Of a DNA stretch of 10,985 nt, positions 6,112 to 10,985 are shown in pieces. The position numbers and the translations under genes are program-made. The notes under the pieces were generated by a model. That model made no database searches. It was not told the origin of the DNA and was given only the letters and a program-made list of their open reading frames with translations. The DNA comes from Oscillospiraceae bacterium (GTDB lineage: Bacteria; Bacillota_A; Clostridia; Oscillospirales; Oscillospiraceae). Within the stretch, counting starts at the first letter, position 1. Every line of letters starts with the position of its first letter. The DNA is taken from NCBI GenBank assembly GCA_017470325.1, contig JAFUES010000045.1, positions 1 through 10,985 of the forward strand, given 5' to 3'.

Positions 6112-6642
6112 ATGAAAAACAGCAACACCCGTAAGTTGACGCTTGCCGCCGTCCTGACCGCCGTGGCCGTGGTCGGCAGCCTCTTTTCCTTCCCGGTGCT
6201 GGGCAGCCGCTGCGCCCCGGTGCAGCACATCGTAAACATCCTCTGCGCCGTATTTCTCGGCCCCGCGTGGGGTGTAGGCGTCGCCTTCGCGGCGAGCCTG
6301 CTTCGAAACCTCCTCGGCCTGGGCAGCCTGATGGCCTTCCCCGGCAGCATGATCGGCGCGCTGCTCTGCGGCCTGACCTACAAGGCCCTGAAGGGCAAGT
6401 CCTCCGCCCTGATCCTTACGCTGCTGGCTGAGATCTTCGGCACCGGCATCCTCGGCGGGCTGTGCGCCTATCCCATTGCCACGCTCTTTATGAATGTGGA
6501 TGCAGCCGCTGTCGCATTTTACGCCTACATCATCCCGTTTTTGATCTCCACCACCGGCGGCAGCATCATCGCCGGGCTCGTCATCGCGGCGCTCCAATCC
6601 GGCGGCGCGCTGAAAAGAATGCAGGCGTCGCTGAACCAGTAA
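6112..6642 (+). CDS. thiW: ThiW, ECF transporter S-component for the thiazole precursor
   Basis: This 176-residue integral membrane protein is the substrate-binding S-component of an energy-coupling-factor transporter, assigned in this family to hydroxyethylthiazole uptake. It needs the shared EcfA/EcfA'/EcfT module, which is not in this window. Typical ThiW stretches are CAPVQHIVN (34-42) and RNLLGLGSLMAFPGSMIGAL (65-84), within five to six hydrophobic segments. Length is normal. The ATG at 6112 has AAAGGAG 7 nt upstream. It is the first gene after the TPP riboswitch and the second structured leader, 19 nt ahead of thiM, whose product uses the imported thiazole. The context strongly supports the role. 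Confidence 0.95.
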   Translation: MKNSNTRKLTLAAVLTAVAVVGSLFSFPVLGSRCAPVQHIVNILCAVFLGPAWGVGVAFAASLLRNLLGLGSLMAFPGSMIGALLCGLTYKALKGKSSALILTLLAEIFGTGILGGLCAYPIATLFMNVDAAAVAFYAYIIPFLISTTGGSIIAGLVIAALQSGGALKRMQASLNQ

Positions 6643-6661
6643 CATGTGAAGGAGTCCATCC

Positions 6662-7456
6662 ATGCTTTCTGAACTGCTCTCCAACGTCAGGCAAAAACGT
6701 CCGGTGGTCCACACGATCACCAATTACGTCACCGCCAACGACTGTGCAAATCTCCTGCTGGCCGTAGGCGCCTCTCCCATCATGGCGGACGCGCCGGAGG
6801 AGGCCGCCCAGATCGCGGCGCTTGCAGACGCCGTGGTTTTGAATCTCGGCACGCTCAGCGCGGCCCGGCGCGAGGCCATGCGGCTGGCGGGCGGCTGCGC
6901 CCATGCGCTGGGGAAGCCTGTCGTCCTGGACCCGGTGGGCGTCGGCGCCTCGGATTTCCGTCGGGAGACGGCCATGCTTCTGCTGGAGCAGGCCCGGCCG
7001 ACGATCATCCGCGGCAACCGGAGCGAGATCCGCGCCCTTGCCACCGGCCAGACCGGCGAGCGCGGCGTGGACAGCGCCGAGGAGGCGGACGCATCGGAGG
7101 AGTATGCAATACGGCTTGCCCGGCGCTTCGGCACCGTCGTGCTGCAAACGGGTGAGACCGATCTTGTCACTGACGGGAACAGATCGACGCTCGTACGCGG
7201 CGGCAGCGAGATGCTCTGCCTGGTCACGGGCGCGGGCTGCATGCTCAGCGCGCTCACCGGGGCGTATCTTGCCGCAAACCCGGCGCAGCCCTTCGAAGCT
7301 GCGGCCGCGGCAGCCACGGCCATGAGCGTCTGCGCGGAGATCGCCGCTCAGCGTTTGGCCCCCGGCGAGGGAAACGCCAGCTTTCGCTCCCGGCTCATCG
7401 ACGCCATGTGCGGTCTGACGCCGGAGACTTTCAGAACCTGGAGGGACGACACATGA
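6662..7456 (+). CDS. thiM: Hydroxyethylthiazole kinase ThiM
   Basis: This 264-residue cytosolic kinase phosphorylates 4-methyl-5-(2-hydroxyethyl)thiazole with ATP, making the thiazole phosphate used by ThiE. Family motifs run in order: HTITNYVTANDCAN (17-30), ASPIMADAPEE (37-47), LDPVGVGAS (89-97), RGNRSEI (117-123), and the anion-hole/active-site segment VTGAGCMLSAL (188-198) with Cys193. Length matches the family. The ATG at 6662 has GAAGGAG 7 nt upstream. Its TGA overlaps the thiE ATG by 4 nt (ATGA), implying coupled translation. It lies behind the ThiW transporter, consistent with direct use of salvaged thiazole. Confidence 0.97.
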   Translation: MLSELLSNVRQKRPVVHTITNYVTANDCANLLLAVGASPIMADAPEEAAQIAALADAVVLNLGTLSAARREAMRLAGGCAHALGKPVVLDPVGVGASDFRRETAMLLLEQARPTIIRGNRSEIRALATGQTGERGVDSAEEADASEEYAIRLARRFGTVVLQTGETDLVTDGNRSTLVRGGSEMLCLVTGAGCMLSALTGAYLAANPAQPFEAAAAAATAMSVCAEIAAQRLAPGEGNASFRSRLIDAMCGLTPETFRTWRDDT

Positions 7457-8088
7457 GCAATTGCCGGAGAGAATGGATGCGGCTCTACGCCGTGACCGAC
7501 CGTGCGTGGCTGCGCGGCCAGACCCTGTACGAACAGGTAGAAGCGGCCCTGCGCGGCGGCGTCACCTGCGTGCAGCTGCGGGAAAAGGAGCTGGATCCCC
7601 AGGCCTTCCTGGCCGAGGCTATGGAGCTGCGCGGCCTCTGCCGCCGCTACGGCGTGCCGCTGATCATCAACGACAGCGTCGAGATCGCCCTGGCGGTGGA
7701 CGCCGACGGCGTCCATGTGGGTCAGAGCGACATGCAGGCCGCTGACGTCCGCGCCGCCATCGGCCCGGACAAGATCCTCGGAGTCACGGCAAAAACCGTG
7801 GAGCAGGCGCTGGCCGCCGAGCGCAGCGGCGCGGACTATCTGGGCACCGGCGCGTTTTACGGAACTTCCACAAAGATGGACGCTCTGCCCATCACCTTCG
7901 AGACGGCCCGCGCCATCTGCCGGTCGGTCACGATCCCGGTCACGGGCATCGGCGGCATCACGCCGGAAAACCTCCCGGAGCTGAAGGGCCTCGGGCTTGC
8001 CGGCGTAGCGCTGGCCAGCGCCATCTTCGCCGCGCCGGATATCGAGCAGCGCTGCATCGAACTGAGAAACAACTGGATGTTCCAGTAA
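7453..8088 (+). CDS. thiE: Thiamin phosphate synthase ThiE
   Basis: This 211-residue TIM-barrel enzyme joins HMP pyrophosphate and thiazole phosphate to give thiamin monophosphate. Visible motifs are VQLREKELD (40-48), LIINDSVEIAL (70-80), DGVHVGQSDM (85-94), DYLGTGAFYGTSTKMDA (128-144) and the phosphate-binding loop GIGGITPEN (165-173). The usual GVSxHT segment reads GVTAKT (110-115), a mild change. I chose the ATG at 7453, which overlaps the thiM stop and has TGGAGGG 7 nt upstream; an open frame from 7408 lies inside thiM. An 88-nt gap separates it from thiD, which holds a 10-bp palindrome (TGCCGCGGCA, 8098-8107) and no clear terminator. Confidence 0.97.
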   Translation: MSNCRREWMRLYAVTDRAWLRGQTLYEQVEAALRGGVTCVQLREKELDPQAFLAEAMELRGLCRRYGVPLIINDSVEIALAVDADGVHVGQSDMQAADVRAAIGPDKILGVTAKTVEQALAAERSGADYLGTGAFYGTSTKMDALPITFETARAICRSVTIPVTGIGGITPENLPELKGLGLAGVALASAIFAAPDIEQRCIELRNNWMFQ

Positions 8089-8176
8089 TTTCATATTTGC
8101 CGCGGCAGATCGGGGGCACCACTTTCTGTCGCGTAAGAAAAGTTAATGCGTCTCAAAAAAGAAAGGAGAACCAGAT

Positions 8177-8983
8177 ATGAGAACAGCATTATCCATCGCT
8201 GGAAGCGATTCCAGCGGAGGCGCCGGGATCCAGGCCGATCTGAAGACGATGACCATGAACGGGGTGTTTGCCATGAGCGCGGTGACCGCGCTGACGGCCC
8301 AGAACACCACCGGCGTGCGCAGCGTCCTGGAGGCGACCCCGGCGTTTTTGGCAGACGAGCTGGACGCGGTGTTTGAAGACATCCGTCCCGACGCGGTCAA
8401 AACCGGGATGGTCTCTTCCTCGGCTTTGATCGAAGTGATCGCACAGAAGCTCAGACAGTATGAGGCGGAAAACATCGTCGTCGATCCGGTCATGGTGGCG
8501 ACCAGCGGCTCGCGGCTGCTGGCGGAGGATGCGCTTGAAACGCTGACGCAGAAGCTCCTGCCCCTTGCCACGGTCGTGACGCCCAACATCCCGGAGGGTG
8601 AGATCCTCTCCGGCATGTCGATCACGACCCCGGAGGAAATGACGCTCGCTGCAAAGGCGATCTACGACGCCTACGGCTGCGCTGTGCTTCTGAAGGGCGG
8701 CCACCGGGTGAACGACGCCAACGACCTGCTCTATGACGGCCAGACCTTCACCTGGTTTGAGGGCCGCCGCATCGACAATCCAAACACCCACGGCACAGGC
8801 TGCACGCTCTCCAGCGCCATTGCGGCCAATCTGGCCAAGGGCTTCCCCCTGCCCGAGGCGGTGCGCCGCGCAAAGGACTACATCTCCGGCGCGCTGGGCG
8901 CCATGCTCGATCTGGGTCAGGGAAGCGGCCCGATGAACCACGCCTTCGACCTGCAGGGTGAGTTCGCAAAGGAGGCGCAGTAA
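8177..8983 (+). CDS. thiD: Hydroxymethylpyrimidine/phosphomethylpyrimidine kinase ThiD
   Basis: This 268-residue ribokinase-fold enzyme phosphorylates HMP and then HMP phosphate to HMP pyrophosphate, the pyrimidine substrate of ThiE. It shows GSDSSGGAGIQAD (9-21), VDPVMVATSGSRL (102-114), TPNIPEGEILSG (135-146), LLKGGH (171-176) and the signature NTHGTGCTLSSAIAANLA (203-220), which holds the catalytic Asp/Gly-rich region variant of this family. Length is standard for a stand-alone ThiD with no ThiE fusion. The ATG at 8177 has AAAGGAG 8 nt upstream. Its stop is one base from the cytX GTG, and the cytX ribosome binding site lies inside the thiD 3' end. Confidence 0.97.
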   Translation: MRTALSIAGSDSSGGAGIQADLKTMTMNGVFAMSAVTALTAQNTTGVRSVLEATPAFLADELDAVFEDIRPDAVKTGMVSSSALIEVIAQKLRQYEAENIVVDPVMVATSGSRLLAEDALETLTQKLLPLATVVTPNIPEGEILSGMSITTPEEMTLAAKAIYDAYGCAVLLKGGHRVNDANDLLYDGQTFTWFEGRRIDNPNTHGTGCTLSSAIAANLAKGFPLPEAVRRAKDYISGALGAMLDLGQGSGPMNHAFDLQGEFAKEAQ

Positions 8984-8984
8984 C

Positions 8985-10148
8985 GTGGAAAAACGTACGA
9001 ACCTCTTTGAAAACGGACTGATCTGGTTCGGCGCCGGCGTCTCCATTGCGGAGATCGTCACCGGCACCTATCTTGCGCCGCTGGGCTTCGGCAAGGGCCT
9101 TGCCGCCATCCTGCTGGGGCATGTGATCGGCTGCGTGCTGCTGTATCTGGCCGGGCACATGGGCGGCGTGCTGCGCCGCAGCGCCATGGAAACGGCAAAG
9201 CTCAGCTTCGGCCAGAAGGGCGCGCTGCTCTTCGCCGTATTGAACATTCTCCAGCTGGTCGGCTGGACGGGCATTATGATCTATGACGGGGCGCTCGCCG
9301 CAGATACGATCTGGGGCGTGGGCCGCTGGGTCTGGTGCCTGGTAATCGGGGCGCTGATCGTCCTTTGGATCCTGATCGGCATCCGCAATCTGGGCAAGGT
9401 CAACACCGTCAGCATGGCGGCGCTGTTCCTGCTCACGATCGTTTTGAGCGTCGTGGTATTTCGCGGCGGTGCCGTCTCCTCGGACGAGAGCATGAGCTTC
9501 GGCGCGGCGGTGGAGCTCTCGGTGGCGATGCCGCTGAGCTGGCTGCCGCTGATCAGCGACTACACCCGTGAGGCGAAAGACCCGAAAAAGGCCGCCGCTG
9601 TCAGCGCCGTGGTTTACGGGCTCGTAAGCTGCTGGATGTATGTGATCGGCATGGGCGCCGCGATCTTCGCCGGGACGATGGATATTGCCCTTGTCATGGT
9701 GCGGGCGGGCCTCGGTGTCGCCGGATTGCTGATCGTTGTGTTTTCCACTGTGACGACCACATTTCTGGACGCTTACAGCGCGGGCGTCTCTGCCGAGACC
9801 GTGTTTCCGAAAGCCTCCGGCAAGACTATTGGCATCGTCGCCGCCGTGCTGGGCACGGTCGGGGCCATCGTCTTCCCGATGGACGATATCACAGACTTTC
9901 TTTATCTGATCGGTTCGGTGTTCGCGCCGATGATCGCCATCCAGATCGCGGACTATTTCTTCCTGCACAGAGACGACACCGAAAAGCTCGTAAGCGTGCG
10001 GAACCTGATCCTGTGGGTCATCGGTTTTGTGCTCTACCGGCTGCTGATGCGTGTGGATCTCCCGGTGGGCAACACGCTCCCGGACATGGTCATCACCGCG
10101 ATCCTCTGCTGCATAGCCCAGGCAGTCACGCCAAAAGAAAAAGCATAA
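8985..10148 (+). CDS. cytX: CytX, putative hydroxymethylpyrimidine permease (NCS1 family)
   Basis: This 387-residue membrane protein belongs to the nucleobase:cation symporter-1 group. The CytX branch is assigned to HMP uptake because it recurs in thi operons under TPP control, as here. The opening WFGAGVSIAEIVTGTYLAPL (14-33) and LVGWTGIMIYDGALAADTIW (91-110) match CytX, as does the loop PLISDYTREAKDPKKA after the sixth or so segment. About ten to twelve hydrophobic segments are present. I chose the GTG at 8985 since AAAGGAGG lies 8 nt upstream; an earlier in-frame GTG at 8958 precedes that site. It is the last gene of the operon and is followed by a strong terminator. Confidence 0.93.
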   Translation: MEKRTNLFENGLIWFGAGVSIAEIVTGTYLAPLGFGKGLAAILLGHVIGCVLLYLAGHMGGVLRRSAMETAKLSFGQKGALLFAVLNILQLVGWTGIMIYDGALAADTIWGVGRWVWCLVIGALIVLWILIGIRNLGKVNTVSMAALFLLTIVLSVVVFRGGAVSSDESMSFGAAVELSVAMPLSWLPLISDYTREAKDPKKAAAVSAVVYGLVSCWMYVIGMGAAIFAGTMDIALVMVRAGLGVAGLLIVVFSTVTTTFLDAYSAGVSAETVFPKASGKTIGIVAAVLGTVGAIVFPMDDITDFLYLIGSVFAPMIAIQIADYFFLHRDDTEKLVSVRNLILWVIGFVLYRLLMRVDLPVGNTLPDMVITAILCCIAQAVTPKEKA

Positions 10149-10184
10149 GCGCGGATCGGTTCAGTCGTGACAGCCGATTCAGCC

Positions 10185-10221
10185 AAAGGGCCCGCTGATT
10201 ATTTCAATCAGCGGGCCTTTT
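10185..10221. terminator. Strong bidirectional terminator after the thi operon
   Basis: A 16-bp stem (10185-10200 with 10206-10221, one G-U pair) encloses the loop ATTTC. The stem core GGGCCCGCTGATT is GC-rich and ends in T's on the plus strand (TTTT) and again on the minus strand. It serves cytX and, from the other side, the small minus-strand gene ending at 10240. Confidence 0.9.
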
Positions 10222-10239
10222 GATAGAACGAACAGCACC

Positions 10240-10389
10240 TTACTCCTCTGTCTCCCCGATGTATTTTGCCTCTGCGTCCTGTTGTGCACGGATCAGGATT
10301 GCTCTGGCCTGCGCAGGATCCCCGCGCTCTATTGCTTGGATCGCATCGGAGATCCGGTTGAACAGCAGCAAATACATTTTTTTGAACAT
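10240..10389 (-). CDS. Small protein of 49 residues, function unknown
   Basis: The product starts MFKKMYLLLFNRISDAIQAI and continues with an acidic, Ala/Gln-rich amphipathic helix (EAKYIGETEE at the C-terminus). It is soluble-looking and mostly helical. The ATG at 10389 has GGAGG 5 nt upstream, and a near-consensus promoter lies 46 nt above it. Its stop is followed after 18 nt by the shared terminator. It is divergent from a ribbon-helix-helix gene across a repeat-rich control region, so the two probably form one module. I recall similar small proteins from clostridial genomes beside mobile elements, but cannot name a family. A toxin or phage-derived helper role is speculation. Confidence 0.7.
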   Translation of the reverse strand: MFKKMYLLLFNRISDAIQAIERGDPAQARAILIRAQQDAEAKYIGETEE

Positions 10390-10414
10390 TTTGCCCTCCA
10401 ATTATGCGTCAAAA

Positions 10415-10442
10415 TTGCGTCATTTCTCCTTTTGACTATACT
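10415..10442 (+). promoter_or_regulatory. Candidate promoter of the ribbon-helix-helix gene
   Basis: TTGCGT (10415-10420), 16 bp and TATACT (10437-10442) precede the gene starting at 10488. The -35 lies within a TGCGTCA repeat, which would let a bound repressor block it. Confidence 0.45.
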
Positions 10443-10463
10443 ATGACGCTAAACTTTTGTCAA
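10435..10463 (-). promoter_or_regulatory. Promoter of the 49-residue gene
   Basis: On the minus strand TTGACA (10463-10458), exactly 17 bp and TATAGT (10440-10435) form a near-consensus sigma-A promoter. A TGACGC repeat lies in its spacer and two more sit just downstream of the start point. Confidence 0.75.
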
Positions 10464-10487
10464 CACTTCGTCATGGAGGTTGGCAAT

Positions 10488-10658
10488 ATGACGGATAACA
10501 AGTCACGTTTTACGCTCCGCGTGGACCCAGAGCTGTTGGAGAAGCTTGGTTATATCGCAGAATACGAAGGGCGAACCAAAAATCGGGAGCTGGAACAGCT
10601 GATCAAAAGGCGCATCCGAGAATTTGAAGCTGAGCACGGGGAGATACCTGCATTGTAA
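10488..10658 (+). CDS. Arc-type ribbon-helix-helix DNA-binding protein
   Basis: This 56-residue protein has the ribbon-helix-helix layout: a basic N-terminus and beta-strand RFTLRV (7-12), helix A PELLEKLGYIAEYEG (14-28), and helix B beginning at NRELEQLIKRRIREFEAEHG (32-51). RHH proteins dimerise, and the paired strands read the DNA major groove. The ATG at 10488 has GGAGG 8 nt upstream. An open frame back to 10404 runs through the promoter and is rejected. It is divergent from a 49-residue gene and next to the TGCGTCA repeats, so it likely represses both. It could be an antitoxin or a regulator of an integrated element. Confidence 0.85.
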   Translation: MTDNKSRFTLRVDPELLEKLGYIAEYEGRTKNRELEQLIKRRIREFEAEHGEIPAL

Positions 10659-10763
10659 TCAGATGCAGTTTTATACTTGATTCGCGATAAGGGATTCGCC
10701 TGCATTTTTCGCAGGGAAATCGGTTGTACTGTGGATAACTCGTACCGTGCGAAAAATTATAGT

Positions 10764-10811
10764 ATCGACCAAGTGTGCGCACTGGTCGATGAACGCCCCA
10801 CTGGGGCGTTC
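10764..10811. repeat. Two abutting hairpins
   Basis: ATCGACCA (10764-10771) pairs with TGGTCGAT (10783-10790), extended inside by GTG/CAC. Directly adjoining it, GAACGCCCC (10791-10799) pairs with GGGGCGTTC (10803-10811) around ACT. The second is followed by CGATTTTG on the plus strand, so it may end the RHH transcript. Two stems with no gap is unusual for a plain terminator. Confidence 0.6.
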
Positions 10812-10846
10812 GATTTTGATTCGAATCCCCATCGCAGCGTGCCAAA

Positions 10847-10893
10847 AGGCGTTGTCTCAAAATAGCAAAAGATGCTATTGAGAGGCAACGCCT
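10847..10893. terminator. Long imperfect hairpin, possible bidirectional terminator
   Basis: A 20-bp stem (10847-10866 with 10874-10893) has one G-U pair and one two-base internal mismatch around a 7-nt loop AAAAGAT. The minus side runs into TTTTGG and the plus side into CTTTCGTTT. Arms start AGGCGTTG and end CAACGCCT. It may be a terminator or a mobile palindromic repeat. Confidence 0.5.
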
Positions 10894-10985
10894 CTTTCGT
10901 TTGGAGGCGGATGTGGAAAGAGTGCGCTGAAAAGGCCTGCAAGAAGGTAAAAATGTGGAAAACCATCCAGAGAGTGCCGCAAACA

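Larger units (their letters stand above)
10405..10473. repeat. Operator-like TGCGTCA repeats between divergent small genes
   Basis: Four copies of the same short motif lie within 69 bp. TGCGTCA occurs at 10405-10411 and again 11 bp later at 10416-10422. The inverse TGACGC is at 10444-10449, and TTCGTCA is at 10467-10473. GCGTCAT (10417-10423) and ATGACGC (10443-10449) form a perfect 7-bp inverted repeat around 10433. Both divergent promoters overlap these sites. Ribbon-helix-helix repressors bind short tandem or inverted sites of this kind, so autoregulation by the neighbouring 56-residue protein is inferred. Confidence 0.6.
10659..10985. other. Right-end stretch without a convincing gene
   Basis: From the RHH stop to the window edge I see no convincing coding sequence. 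The open frames on each strand lack a good start or ribosome site. The region holds a 5-bp hairpin (CCTGC/GCAGG near 10699-10715), tandem hairpins at 10764-10811, a T-arm-like GATTCGAATC at 10819-10828, and a long hairpin at 10847-10893. It may be an intergenic repeat, or a small untranslated RNA. Confidence 0.5.

Noticed and set aside
8748..9968. A 406-codon open frame on the minus strand
   Set aside because: It lies antisense to thiD and cytX, which are clear family members. The translation is low-complexity (rich in D, H, R, A, Q) as expected from reading GC-rich codons backwards.
10812..10845. tRNA-like 3' half (GATTCGAATCCCC followed by a TGCCA end)
   Set aside because: No matching acceptor, D-arm or anticodon arm could be assembled upstream; the place of those arms is taken by two perfect unrelated hairpins.
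10911..10985. ATG-started frame open to the right edge (25 codons, starts MWKECAEKACKK)
   Set aside because: GGAGG is only 3 nt from the ATG, the visible part is too short to judge, and the opposite strand is equally open. It may be a partial gene but cannot be supported.

Overview
The window looks like a chromosomal stretch from a Gram-positive anaerobe of the Clostridia, probably near the Oscillospiraceae. I infer this from strong GGAGG ribosome binding sites, GC-rich codons in most genes, an EFR1-type flavodoxin/ferredoxin protein, and a thiamin-salvage operon using a ThiW S-component and CytX. No rRNA, tRNA, CRISPR array or complete insertion sequence was found.

Left part (1-2523). The minus strand of bases 1-136 looks like the 5' end of a group II intron running off the window, placed just behind a terminator-like hairpin. 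That hairpin lies behind an EFR1-family flavodoxin/ferredoxin gene (minus strand). Diverging from it are a GNAT acetyltransferase and a TSUP (TauE/SafE) permease, closed by a hairpin terminator. The two divergent transcripts appear to start from overlapping promoters.

Middle part (2621-5724, all minus strand). A flavodoxin-fold NAD(P)H reductase overlaps a second GNAT acetyltransferase. Beyond them lies a 565-residue polytopic membrane protein, visibly more A/T-rich than its neighbours, with a possible GT-C-type glycosyltransferase layout.

Right part (5754-10221, plus strand). A thiamin-salvage operon reads promoter, TPP riboswitch, intrinsic terminator, a second structured leader of about 150 nt, then thiW, thiM, thiE, thiD and cytX, and a strong terminator. 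ThiW (thiazole) and CytX (HMP) should import the two halves of thiamin. ThiM and ThiD phosphorylate them and ThiE joins them to thiamin phosphate. No thiC, thiG, thiH or thiS is present here, so this locus is salvage only. The second leader is the most unusual element: it has mutually exclusive pairings and pieces resembling cobalamin-riboswitch boxes, without the canonical core.

Right end (10240-10985). A 49-codon gene (minus) and a 56-codon ribbon-helix-helix gene (plus) diverge from overlapping promoters. The promoters are studded with copies of TGCGTCA/TGACGC, which suggests a small autoregulated module. The last 327 bases hold three hairpins and no convincing gene.
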